DNA of 13,388 nt from Actinomycetota bacterium (GCA_003168295.1 PMST01000234.1:7371-20758); one strand, 5' to 3'. Shown: positions 1 to 7,226, counted from the stretch's first letter. Notes: generated by a model from the sequence alone, not told the origin. Program-made: numbers and translations.

Positions 1-1148
1 CCGCCTCGTTCGGCGCGCTCGCAGCCAACGGGGCGCAGGTCGTCGGCTTCCTGCGGCAGGGCGAGCGGGTGACAGGCGCGACCGTCAAGGATGTAGAGAC
101 CGGCCGGACGTTCGACGTGCGCGCCAAGCAGGTCATCAACGCCACCGGCGTGTGGACCGACGACACCCAGGCGCTGGCCGACACGCGCGGCCAGTTCCAC
201 GTGCGCGCGTCCAAGGGCATCCACCTCGTCGTGCCCCGCGACCGGCTGCAGTCAAACACCGGGATCATCCTGCGCACCGAGAAGAGCGTGCTGTTCATCA
301 TCCCGTGGGGGCGGCACTGGATCATCGGCACGACCGACACCGACTGGTCGCTGGAGAAGGCCCACCCGGCCGCGAGCGCCAGCGACATCGACTACCTGCT
401 CGAGCACGTCAACGCCGTGATCCAGTCACCGCTGACGCGGGAGGACGTCGAAGGCGTCTACGCCGGGCTGCGGCCGCTGCTCACCGGAGAGTCCGAGTCG
501 ACGTCCAAGCTGTCGCGCGAGCACGTCGTGGGCCACCCGGTCCCGGGCCTGGTCGTGGTCGCGGGCGGCAAGTACACCACCTACCGCGTGATGGCCGCCG
601 ACGCCGTGGACGAGGCGGCCCGTAGCCTGGACGCCCGGGTGCCGGACTCCTGTACCGACCAGGTGCCCTTGGTCGGCGCCGACGGATACCGGGCGCTGTG
701 GAACCAGCGCCGCGCGCTGGCCGCCTCCACCGGCGTGCACGTCGCCCGTATCGAGCACCTGCTCAACCGTTACGGCTCCTGCGTGCATGAACTGCTGACT
801 CTGCTGCGGGAAGAGCCGGCGCTGGGAACCCCTCTGCCCGGCGCGGACGACTACCTGCAGGTCGAGGCGCTCTACGCGGTGACCCACGAAGGCGCCCGTC
901 ATCTAGACGACGTGCTGGCGCGGCGCACCCGGATCTCGATCGAGGCCTGGGACCGCGGCGTGGCCGCCGCCCCCACCGTCGCCGCGCTCATGGCGGGCCC
1001 GCTGGACTGGGACGAGGAGCAGAAGCAGAATGAGATCAAGCACTACCTGATGCGGGTGGAAGCCGAACGCGATTCGCAGACCCAACCCAACGACACGACC
1101 GCCGAAGCCGCCCGGCTCGGCGCGCCCGACATCGTCCCGCTCCCCTGA
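1..1148 (+). CDS. glpD: Aerobic glycerol-3-phosphate dehydrogenase, 5'-truncated
   Basis: This is the C-terminal ~381 residues of the membrane-associated FAD enzyme that oxidises sn-glycerol-3-phosphate to dihydroxyacetone phosphate and passes electrons to quinone. The frame is open from base 3, so the start and the N-terminal FAD GxGxxG motif lie left of the window. Visible family signatures, in order, are VINATGVWTDD (end of the first FAD/substrate-domain segment), GTTDTDW, YAGLRPLL, SREHVV and GGKYTTYRVMAADAVDEA. These are followed by the helical C-terminal domain (DAO_C), which contains the sequence YGSCVHELL. The family is usually about 550-590 residues, so roughly one third is missing. 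The gene ends 22 bases before a minus-strand stop, making the 3' boundary convergent. Internal GTG/ATG codons near base 69 are not true starts, because homology continues upstream. Nothing looks broken in the visible part. Confidence 0.93.
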   Translation, partial: ASFGALAANGAQVVGFLRQGERVTGATVKDVETGRTFDVRAKQVINATGVWTDDTQALADTRGQFHVRASKGIHLVVPRDRLQSNTGIILRTEKSVLFIIPWGRHWIIGTTDTDWSLEKAHPAASASDIDYLLEHVNAVIQSPLTREDVEGVYAGLRPLLTGESESTSKLSREHVVGHPVPGLVVVAGGKYTTYRVMAADAVDEAARSLDARVPDSCTDQVPLVGADGYRALWNQRRALAASTGVHVARIEHLLNRYGSCVHELLTLLREEPALGTPLPGADDYLQVEALYAVTHEGARHLDDVLARRTRISIEAWDRGVAAAPTVAALMAGPLDWDEEQKQNEIKHYLMRVEAERDSQTQPNDTTAEAARLGAPDIVPLP

Positions 1149-1170
1149 GCAAGGCGTGAACCCGCGCCGG

Positions 1171-1353
1171 TCATGACATCAGCGCCCGCAACGTCGCTTC
1201 GTCGGCGGGAATTTCGCTGACGTACAACATCGGCCGCGCCGTCGTGGGACCGACGCGAGCATGGATCAGCATCGGGGCCGGCTGCCCGCCGCCGGGCTTT
1301 GTGCGGAAGTCCCGGTGATCTGCTGTGCCCGCTGCTGCAACGGCAGCGCCTCG
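1171..1353 (-). pseudogene. Short coding-like tail, out of frame with the upstream STAND gene (possible frameshifted C-terminus or gene remnant)
   Basis: On the minus strand a frame is open from a TGA at 1354-1356 to a TGA at 1171-1173, giving about 60 codons. From about base 1320 to the stop, roughly 80% of codons end in G or C, as in real genes here. The translation contains plausible protein sequence such as PAPMLIHARVGPTTARPM followed by LYVSEIPADEATLRALMS. I do not recognise it. It has no start codon in a good context. It overlaps in a different frame the last ~30 codons of the NB-ARC/TPR gene, whose own sixth repeat degenerates just before its stop at 1266. Either that gene has lost its native C-terminus by a frameshift near 1300-1330, or this is the 3' stub of another gene displaced by the repeat region. 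Chance is also possible for so short a frame. Confidence 0.3.
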
Positions 1354-3764
1354 TCAGCCTGTCCCAGATGGCGGTAAGTGAGGGCCAGGTTGTTCAGCTG
1401 GGTAGCCATGTCAGGGTGGTCTGGCCCGAGGGCAGCCTCGGTGATCTGCAGTGCCCGCCGCTGCAACGGCAGCGCCTCGTCGGCCTGTCCCAGATCGCGG
1501 TAAGTGAGGGCTAGGTTGTTCAGCCGGAGGGCCATGTCAGGGTGGTCTGCCCCGAGGGCAGCTTCAGTGATCTGCAAGGCCCGCTGTTCCAGGGGCAGCG
1601 CATCGGTATGCCGTCCCAGACTCCAGTAGATATAGGCCAGGTTGCCGAGCCGGGTGGCCGTGTCGGGGTGGTCTGGCCCGAGGGCAGCCTCGGTGATCTG
1701 CAAGGCCCGCTGCTGGAGCGGCAGCGCCTCGCCGGCCCGCCCCAGATCCCGGTAAGTGACGGCCAGGTTGTTCAGCCGGAGGGCCGTGTCGGGGTGGTCT
1801 GGCCCGAGGGCAGCCTCGGTGATCTGCAAGGCCCGCTGCTGCAGCGGCAGCGCCTCGCTGTGCCGTCCCAGCCGCCAGTAGCCGGCGGCCAGGTTGTTAA
1901 GCGCCGTCACGGTGCCGGGGTCGTCGGGTCCGAGAGCTGATTCGTAGATCGCCAGCGCAGACTCGCGCAACGCCAGGGCCTGCTCATACTGGCCCTGAGA
2001 ATTGTGGAATACCCCGAGTTCGCTTTGGACCCGGCCTAGTGACACGGGCCGGGCATCGGCAGGGCAGAGGGCGGTGAGGTTCTCGGCGTGCGGGACGAGC
2101 GCTCGCCACAAGGGCCACTCGGCCACGTTGGTGCCGGGGTTGGCGGGGAGCGCCTGGTTGAGCCAGTTAAGTGCCGTGGTCAGCGGTGGTTCGCCGCTGA
2201 TGGCTGAACCGTCGCGTTCTGGTGGCTGCCGAGCCAGGATGACGGCCTGGACCAGGCGGTGCATGCTCACCGTCTCGGCTGTCAGGGTGATCATGCTGTA
2301 GGAGGCCAGCACGCCCAGCGCCTCATCGATGGCCAGCCGTTCGGGGTCATCGCGCCCGCCGAGGACGACGCGGGGGATGTTGTCCGGCGCGTAGCAGGCC
2401 AGGATGTGCAACAGCGTGATGGCGGCCGGGTGGCGGGCCTGGATCGCCTCGATGGTGATGTCCCAGATCCTGGCGATGGTCCGCTGCGCCTGCCCGCTCC
2501 CGGCAGCGGCATACATGGCCGCCGGACGCTCGTGCAGCCGCTGCAGGTAGCCGGGCAGGGTGATGCGGGTCTGGGTGATGTAGGCGGCGGCCTGGTCTAG
2601 GGCCAGCGGCAGGCACCCCACTTCGGCGGCGACCGATGCGGCAGCGTCGCGGGCCGCCGGGTCGTGGCTGCTGGTGCGGGCAGCGATCAGGTCGCCGGCG
2701 GGGCCGGAGTCTAGGACGTCCAGGCGGATCGGGTCGGCGATCCGGTCCCAGCCCGCGTCACGGCGGGTGGTGATCACGATGTGCCCGCCGGTCAGCTGCC
2801 CCAGCAGCGGCTCCACATCACCGGCAGCCTCGACGTTATCCAAGATCAGCAGCCACCCCGGGTGAGTCTGCAGCCAGCCGACCGCCCACTCGGCGGCCCC
2901 GGCCGTGGTCCCGGCCACGGCAACCGGGCCGCACAGCCTGGCAGCCAAGGCCGCCAGCCCCGCCTCAAGCTGCGCTCCGTCCTCGGCGGTGATCCACCAG
3001 ATCAGCGTGTACTGCGCCCGGCAGGCCACCGCATGATGCAGCACAAGCTCGGACTTGCCCACGCCCCCCAGCCCGTAGACCGCCTGGGTCACCACGGCGC
3101 TGGCATCACCCGCCAGCACCCCGCGGAGCCGGTCCAGCGCACCGGCCCGGCCGACGAACACCCGCGCCGGCGGACGCGGCAGGTTGTGGGTGCCCGGCGG
3201 CACGCTCACCTCCGCAGGCGCGGGAAGTCCCGCGACATGCCCCCCAGGCCCTCCCGCCTCGCCCTGCAGCCGGCTTTCCTGCAGCGCGTGCAGCAGCTTC
3301 AGCTCCAGCTCCTCCGGGGTAGCCACCCGGGCCACCATGATGCCCGCGCCCGCCAGCCGCTTCCGGAACGCCCGCTGCCTGGCCTGCAGATCCGGATCGC
3401 CGTCCAGCAGCATCGAGACCGGGATCGGCAGCGCCGCGTCCTCATCCAGCAGGAACACCAGCCGCGGCAGCCCCGCCGTGGTCGCGGCGGCGAACTCCAG
3501 CTCGGTATAGGACATCTCGGGACGGTCCCGCACCGGCGAGCCGTACCGCAGGCCGATCAGCCCGGCATACACGTCGCACTCGCGCACCCGCCGCTGGCAG
3601 TACTCGGCTGGCTGGTCATCGCGGGCGGCGAAATAGGCCATGTCGGTCACCGCATCACCCGCCAGGGAGACCGCCGCCTCCGCCGCCGCCACGAACGACC
3701 GGCCGGCCGGGAACCGCCTCAGCTCAGAGGTATGACTCAAAAACACCCGCCGCGGCCCCACCAT
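1266..3764 (-). CDS. DUF4062 - NB-ARC - TPR protein (STAND NTPase)
   Basis: An 832-residue signal-transduction NTPase of the STAND class. Residues ~4-160 match DUF4062, a TIR-like N-terminal domain (VFLSHTSELR, then EYCQRRVRECDVYAGLIG and the YGSPV segment). The NB-ARC core follows: P-loop GLGGVGKS at 231-238, hydrophobic Walker B LLILDN at 305-310, TTRRD at 332-336 and the GxP-type CLPLALDQAAAYI near 384-396. Six kinesin-light-chain-type TPRs of exactly 42 residues begin at residues 580, 622, 664, 706, 748 and 790. No signal peptide or membrane segment is seen, so it is cytosolic. In the family, nucleotide-driven oligomerisation triggered by ligand binding to the repeats activates the N-terminal domain; a role in phage defence or development is inference. 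ATG at 3762-3764 is chosen; a TTG at 3768-3770 and GTG at 3759-3761 are alternatives, with no strong ribosome site for any. It is the only gene of its transcript visible. Its C-terminus may be altered by a frameshift (see 1171-1353). Confidence 0.88.
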   Translation of the reverse strand: MVGPRRVFLSHTSELRRFPAGRSFVAAAEAAVSLAGDAVTDMAYFAARDDQPAEYCQRRVRECDVYAGLIGLRYGSPVRDRPEMSYTELEFAAATTAGLPRLVFLLDEDAALPIPVSMLLDGDPDLQARQRAFRKRLAGAGIMVARVATPEELELKLLHALQESRLQGEAGGPGGHVAGLPAPAEVSVPPGTHNLPRPPARVFVGRAGALDRLRGVLAGDASAVVTQAVYGLGGVGKSELVLHHAVACRAQYTLIWWITAEDGAQLEAGLAALAARLCGPVAVAGTTAGAAEWAVGWLQTHPGWLLILDNVEAAGDVEPLLGQLTGGHIVITTRRDAGWDRIADPIRLDVLDSGPAGDLIAARTSSHDPAARDAAASVAAEVGCLPLALDQAAAYITQTRITLPGYLQRLHERPAAMYAAAGSGQAQRTIARIWDITIEAIQARHPAAITLLHILACYAPDNIPRVVLGGRDDPERLAIDEALGVLASYSMITLTAETVSMHRLVQAVILARQPPERDGSAISGEPPLTTALNWLNQALPANPGTNVAEWPLWRALVPHAENLTALCPADARPVSLGRVQSELGVFHNSQGQYEQALALRESALAIYESALGPDDPGTVTALNNLAAGYWRLGRHSEALPLQQRALQITEAALGPDHPDTALRLNNLAVTYRDLGRAGEALPLQQRALQITEAALGPDHPDTATRLGNLAYIYWSLGRHTDALPLEQRALQITEAALGADHPDMALRLNNLALTYRDLGQADEALPLQRRALQITEAALGPDHPDMATQLNNLALTYRHLGQADEALPLQQRAQQITGTSAQSPAAGSRPRC
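1330..2020 (-). repeat. 126-bp tandem repeat encoding six TPRs
   Basis: The same block recurs at an exact 126-base period; the L-N-N codons starting each TPR lie (plus-strand coordinates) at 1389, 1515, 1641, 1767 and 1893. Each unit encodes 42 residues with the core EALPLQQRALQITEAALG followed by PDHPD. The middle copies are nearly identical in DNA as well as protein, while the first and last are diverged. The period is a multiple of three, so gain or loss of units keeps the gene in frame. Confidence 0.9.
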
Positions 3765-3942
3765 GACCAAACGCTACGCCACCATCACCGATCAACCGAC
3801 ACCGTCGGATCAAGTCATCGGAGCTGCCCGCCAACCCGAAGGATTTTCCTGGGCCAGCCCGATGTTACGGACGTGACCGGAGCCGCGTGTGACCGGCCGC
3901 ATGCGCGGCGACGTGCCTGGCAGCTCAACGGGAGGGAATGCG
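3765..3942. promoter_or_regulatory. Divergent intergenic region with a small inverted repeat
   Basis: This 178-base gap separates the starts of the STAND gene (minus) and the LLM oxidoreductase gene (plus), so it must hold promoters for both. A short inverted repeat, CCGAC-ACC-GTCGG at 3796-3808, is flanked by two copies of GATCAA (3790-3795 and 3808-3813) and, further out, by CCGAT/ATCGG arms. It could be an operator or a hairpin. No convincing -10/-35 pair could be picked on either strand. Confidence 0.35.
3931..3936 (+). promoter_or_regulatory. Ribosome binding site fixing the LLM oxidoreductase start
   Basis: GGAGGG lies six bases before the GTG at 3943-3945. This supports that GTG over the upstream in-frame GTG (3889) and ATG (3901), which would add 18 or 14 residues lacking family character. 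Confidence 0.7.
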
Positions 3943-4869
3943 GTGAAGTTCGGGCTCAGCTACAACACCGGCTTCCTGGGGACCGATCCGGACCAGCTGA
4001 TCGCGGTTGCCCGGCACGCGGAGGACTGCGGCTTTGAGTCCTTCTACGTCTCCGAGCACATCGCGCTGTACCCGGGCGCAATGCTGGGTCCGGGTGCCGC
4101 CATCCCGCCGTCCACGCCGATCGCGGACCCGCTCGAGTGCCTGAGCTTCGTCGCCGCCGCGACGACGAGGATTCTGCTCGGCACCGCCGTCCTACTCGTG
4201 CCCTACCACCAGCCGGTGGTGCTCGCCAAGCGGCTGGCCACGATCGATGTGCTATCCCAGGGCCGGATGCGGCTGCTGACTGTGGGCGTAGGGGCGCTGC
4301 CGGGTGAGGCGGCCGCCGTCGGCGTGGATTTCGCCACCCGAGGTCGCCGCGCCGACGAGGCGATCGACGTGCTGCGGCTGCTGTGGTCGGGTGACGAGAC
4401 CGGCGTCAGCTTCGACGGGGAATTCTTCTCGTTCACGGGCGTGTGCAGCTTCCCCAAGCCCCACGGGGTCAAGACCCTTCCGGTGCACATCGGAGGATCC
4501 AGCCGGGCCGCCGCACGCCGGGCGGGCCTGCGCGGAGACGGCTATTTCCCGGGCGGCCGGCTCACCGCGCCCGAGCGGGCCAGCCAGCTCGACCTAATGC
4601 GGGCGACCGCTCACGCCGCAGACCGCGACGCGGACGCGCTGGAGTGCACCCGGTGGGGGTCGATCGACATGACCGCGGCTGACGTCGACGCCCTCGCCGC
4701 CGCCGGGACGACCCGCCTGGTCGTCAGCCCGGCGTCACTGGACCTGGCCGAGCAGCAAGAACAGCTCTCGGCGTTCGCGGACAGGCTCATTCAGCCTCCG
4801 CCGGCGCCGCCCCATGTTCCGCCGCCGCCGCCTCATGTTCCGCCGCCACCGCCCGGGCTAGCTCCGTGA
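3943..4869 (+). CDS. LLM-class F420-dependent oxidoreductase
   Basis: A 308-residue luciferase-like monooxygenase-fold protein, most like the TIGR03619-type F420-dependent actinobacterial enzymes, which use reduced or oxidised F420 for hydride transfer on substrates not predictable from sequence. Signatures are the start KFGLSYNTGF, HAEDCGFESFYVSEHI (~25-40), TTRILLGTAVLLVPYHQPVVLAK (split over ~75-97), LSQGRMRLLTVGVG (~104-117), DEAIDVLRLLWSG (~138-150) and LPVHIGGSSRAAARRAGLRG (~179-198), all in the usual order of the TIM-barrel family. It is cytosolic. The last ~27 residues are a proline-rich tail with two HVPPPPP units, unusual for the family and encoded where the gene overlaps the 3' end of the litR-like gene by 83 bases. 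Start choice rests on the ribosome site at 3931-3936 and on homology. No functional link to the neighbouring lipid genes is evident. Confidence 0.87.
   Translation: MKFGLSYNTGFLGTDPDQLIAVARHAEDCGFESFYVSEHIALYPGAMLGPGAAIPPSTPIADPLECLSFVAAATTRILLGTAVLLVPYHQPVVLAKRLATIDVLSQGRMRLLTVGVGALPGEAAAVGVDFATRGRRADEAIDVLRLLWSGDETGVSFDGEFFSFTGVCSFPKPHGVKTLPVHIGGSSRAAARRAGLRGDGYFPGGRLTAPERASQLDLMRATAHAADRDADALECTRWGSIDMTAADVDALAAAGTTRLVVSPASLDLAEQQEQLSAFADRLIQPPPAPPHVPPPPPHVPPPPPGLAP
4787..4869. repeat. Convergent gene overlap built on a 21-bp repeat read on both strands
   Basis: The 3' ends of the LLM oxidoreductase (plus) and the LitR-like regulator (minus) overlap by 83 bases. Within it two 21-base units start at 4813 and 4834, each beginning CATGTTCCGCCGCC. 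On the plus strand they encode HVPPPPP twice; on the minus strand they encode the Ala/Glu/His-rich tail AAAEHEAAAAEHGAA. Both tails lie outside the conserved domains of their proteins. Confidence 0.85.
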
Positions 4870-5599
4870 GCTGGCCGAGCGTGTCACCTGGCCGGCCAGC
4901 CAGCACGCGCAGCGTGGGAGCGGCCGTCCTTATCTCCTTCGCCGCCCGGCGGGCGCGGCGGGCGGACCCCGCGGTCACTGCCGACAGCACGACCAGCGTG
5001 GCGCGGGTGTCCAGGGCCAGCTGAGTCACCTCGGTGACCGGGAGGTCGCAGGCCAGGTGATGGACCAGCCAGCGATCTTCGCGCAGGCATGCCGTCGCCA
5101 TCAGGGCCGGAAGCCCGTGCCGTTCTCCCGGCGGCGTAGCCGTCACCGCGATGCCCCGCGGGCGGCCTTGCGGCTGGTGGGCCCGGGCCGCGATGAGCCG
5201 CTCGCAGATCGCGCTGGCCCGGTGCTCGGTCCCGATCGCCAACTCGCCCGCGGCCCAGTCCGTGCCGATCCGGTGTAGGGCCGGCCCGATCACCCGTTCG
5301 CACAGGTCGGTCAGCGGCACGCCGGGCGCGAGCCGCGCGAAAACCTGCCGCGCGTCGGCCTCGTCACCGGCCACGACCGCGGCGTACAGCCGGTCCGCCT
5401 GGGCCGTCCAGTCCCGCACCTGGATCTGCGGCCGCGGTGCGGCGCCCGAGGCCCGGTGCTCCGCCATGGCGGTGACGTCGGTTTCGCTGACCTCGTAGCC
5501 GTGCGGGGTCTTCCTGGCCGGGAGCGTGCCCTGCCGCACCCACCCGTACGCGGTCTGGTAATGCACCCCGAGGACGTCGGCCGCTTCGCGTAGCTGCAT
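4787..5599 (-). CDS. litR: MerR-family regulator with B12-binding photosensory domain (LitR/CarH type)
   Basis: A 270-residue transcription regulator predicted to use adenosylcobalamin as a light sensor: in CarH/LitR proteins the dark tetramer binds operators and represses, and light breaks the Co-C bond and releases DNA. Residues 1-47 form a short MerR/BldC-like helix-turn-helix (LREAADVLGVHYQTAYGWV, then a wing-like HGYEV). Residues ~62-140 form the four-helix cobalamin cap with W115, nine residues, then E125-H126, the W-x9-EH light-sensing motif. The Rossmann-type B12 domain follows, with GERH at 158-161 supplying the likely lower-ligand His161, VVLSAV at 203-208 and LAGRPGD at 233-239. 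In the usual DxHxxG motif the first residue is E and the final G is P. The tail (252-270) is Ala/Glu-rich and low-complexity. ATG at 5597-5599 has GGAG six bases upstream. It is divergent from the lipid-modification operon, its probable target, and probably autoregulates. Confidence is high for family, moderate for light response. Confidence 0.9.
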   Translation of the reverse strand: MQLREAADVLGVHYQTAYGWVRQGTLPARKTPHGYEVSETDVTAMAEHRASGAAPRPQIQVRDWTAQADRLYAAVVAGDEADARQVFARLAPGVPLTDLCERVIGPALHRIGTDWAAGELAIGTEHRASAICERLIAARAHQPQGRPRGIAVTATPPGERHGLPALMATACLREDRWLVHHLACDLPVTEVTQLALDTRATLVVLSAVTAGSARRARRAAKEIRTAAPTLRVLAGRPGDTLGQLTELARAVAAEHEAAAAEHGAAPAEAE

Positions 5600-5805
5600 G
5601 ACGGGCTCCAGGTGGTTGAGGGACTGAGCTAGGCCAAGCGAGACTGATCCAGCCGATTCTGGTCCAAGCTAACGGGTTTAAGCTGCTGATTTTAGTGTAA
5701 CTTAGTATTGATTTGATAACGCGGGCAAAGCGCGGCCTGCGCACCCCGCTGACGTCCGGCCGGGGCCGAAGGCAGTTGACGCCCCTGGGGGAGGACCGAA
5801 GGAAG
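5600..5805. promoter_or_regulatory. Divergent promoter/operator region of litR and the lipid operon, with helically spaced direct repeats
   Basis: The 206-base gap contains an AT-rich island (5671-5720, 16 G/C of 50) in otherwise ~70% GC sequence. Direct repeats sit at spacings near multiples of one DNA turn: TTAGT at 5692 and 5702, GACTGA at 5622 and 5642, CCAAGC at 5634 and 5664. CarH is known to bind 11-bp direct repeats, and the MerR-like BldC binds direct repeats head to tail, so this is a plausible operator for the neighbouring regulator. Possible weak promoter elements lie in the island (TTTAGT at 5691-5696 and GATAAC at 5715-5720, 18-base spacer, plus strand; TACACT on the minus strand at 5700-5695). 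I cannot assign a start site. Confidence 0.5.
5787..5795 (+). promoter_or_regulatory. Ribosome binding site for the SRPBCC-TIGR01777 gene
   Basis: GGGGGAGGA lies ten bases before ATG 5806. The frame is open back to 5713, but the extra residues are Arg-rich, unlike the family, and would place the start inside the AT-rich promoter island. ATG 5806 is therefore preferred. Confidence 0.65.
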
Positions 5806-7206
5806 ATGGAATTCACGTATGCCACGGTGGTAAACGCCGAACTGAGCGAGGTCTTTGCGTGGCACAGCAGGCCGGGAGCCATAGCCCGGCTGACCCCGCC
5901 GTGGCTACCCGTCCGGGTCCTGCACGAGGCTTCCTCGCTCCGGGACGGGCGGGCGGTGCTCGGATGGCCCGGCGGCCTGCGCTGGGTCGCCGTTCACCAG
6001 CCCGCCAGCTACGACCCGCCGAACATGTTCGCCGATGAGCTGGCATCCTGCCCGCTCGCCGCGGTGCTCTCCTGGCGGCACCGGCACCACTTCGCCCCGG
6101 CCGGAGAGACGGGAGAGGCACAGGAGGCGGAAGAGGCAGCGGAACGGGCCACGCTCGTCACCGACGCGGTAGACACCGCGCTTCCCGACCGGATGCTGCG
6201 GCCCATGTTTGCCTACCGGCACCGGCAGCTCGCCGATGACCTGGCCGCTCATGCTCGGGCGCGTGCCACCTGCCCGGACCCGCTCACGGTGGCCGTTACC
6301 GGCTCGGGCGGCCTGATCGGCACCGCGCTGACGGCGCTGCTGACCACGGGCGGGCACCGGGTTATCCGGCTGGTGCGCCACCCGCCGAGGAACGAGGGGG
6401 AGCGCCAGTGGCAGCCGGAGGAGCCGGCCCCAACGCTACTGAACGGAGTCGACGCGCTGATCCACCTGGCCGGCGCCTCGATCGGCGGCCGGTTCACCCC
6501 CGACCGCAAGCGCGAGATCCGGGACAGCCGGATCATCCCGACCCGCCGCCTGGCCGAGCTAGCCGCGACCACGGCCAAGGCCGCGAACGCAGACCCGGAT
6601 ACCCCGGGTCTGCGGGCGTTCGTCACGGCGTCGGCGATCGGGTTCTACGGCCCGGATCGCGGCGAGGAGATCCTGACCGAGACCAGCCCCCGCGGGGAGG
6701 GATTCCTCGCCGACGTGGTGGCCGACTGGGAGGACGCCGCCGCCCCGGCCGCCGCGGCGGGCATCAGGACCGTGCAGGTGCGCACCGGCATCGTGCAGAC
6801 ACCGCGTGGCGGCATGCTCCGCCTGCTCACCCCGCTGTTCGCGGCCGGCCTCGGCGGCCGGCTGGGAAGCGGCACCCAGTGGCTGGCCTGGATCGGCCTG
6901 GACGACCTGCTGGATATCTACCTGCGGGCCGTGACCGATCCGCACCTGTCCGGGCCGGTCAACGCGGTCGCTCCCGAGCCGGTCCGCAACATCGACTACA
7001 CCCGGACGCTGGCCCGCGTGCTGCACCGGCCGGCGCTGCTGCCCGTGCCGGCGTTCGCACCGCGGCTGCTGCTCGGCTCCGAAGGCGCCGCCGAACTCGC
7101 CCAGGCCAGCCAGTACGTCCGGGCCGAGGCGCTGATCGGTGCTGGGCACCATTTCCGCCAGCCCCACCTGGAGCAGGCCCTGCGCCATCTGTTCGGCCGC
7201 AGGTAA
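5806..7206 (+). CDS. SRPBCC domain fused to TIGR01777 NAD(P)-dependent epimerase
   Basis: A 466-residue, first gene of the rightward operon. Residues 1-~150 form an SRPBCC (START-like) hydrophobic ligand-binding domain, beginning MEFTYATVVNAELSEVFAWH and containing ELASCPLAAVLSWRHRHHF. Residues ~160-460 are an extended SDR/epimerase of the TIGR01777 (YfcH/SDR39U1-like) family. Its features are the dinucleotide motif TGSGGLIG at 165-172, HLAGASIGGRF near 220, ASAIGFYG, GMLRLLTPLFAAGLGGRLG and a C-terminal DUF1731-type segment ending LEQALRHLFGRR. The substrate of this family is unknown; fusion to a lipid-type binding fold and position ahead of fatty-acid methyltransferases suggest a hydrophobic substrate, but this is inference. 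The next gene follows after 71 bases, the only real gap in the operon. No signal peptide is seen. Between the two domains lies an Ala/Glu-rich linker (EAQEAEEAAERA) that may reflect local slippage. Confidence 0.9.
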   Translation: MEFTYATVVNAELSEVFAWHSRPGAIARLTPPWLPVRVLHEASSLRDGRAVLGWPGGLRWVAVHQPASYDPPNMFADELASCPLAAVLSWRHRHHFAPAGETGEAQEAEEAAERATLVTDAVDTALPDRMLRPMFAYRHRQLADDLAAHARARATCPDPLTVAVTGSGGLIGTALTALLTTGGHRVIRLVRHPPRNEGERQWQPEEPAPTLLNGVDALIHLAGASIGGRFTPDRKREIRDSRIIPTRRLAELAATTAKAANADPDTPGLRAFVTASAIGFYGPDRGEEILTETSPRGEGFLADVVADWEDAAAPAAAAGIRTVQVRTGIVQTPRGGMLRLLTPLFAAGLGGRLGSGTQWLAWIGLDDLLDIYLRAVTDPHLSGPVNAVAPEPVRNIDYTRTLARVLHRPALLPVPAFAPRLLLGSEGAAELAQASQYVRAEALIGAGHHFRQPHLEQALRHLFGRR

Positions 7207-7226
7207 ACCGCCCGGCCGGCCAATCC

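Noticed and set aside
1330..2020. Regular repeats resembling an array such as CRISPR
   Set aside because: The 126-bp period is continuous coding sequence for 42-residue TPRs, without repeat/spacer alternation.
2781..4037. 418-codon plus-strand open frame opposite the STAND gene
   Set aside because: The translation is Arg/Pro/His-rich filler with no domain signature and it mirrors the codon bias of the strongly supported minus-strand gene.
5776..5781. TTGACG resembling a -35 box
   Set aside because: It is only 25 bases before the start codon, leaving no room for a -10 element and ribosome site.
5713..5805. 31-residue N-terminal extension of the SRPBCC-epimerase
   Set aside because: It begins inside the AT-rich promoter island, has no family similarity, and ATG 5806 has a good ribosome site.
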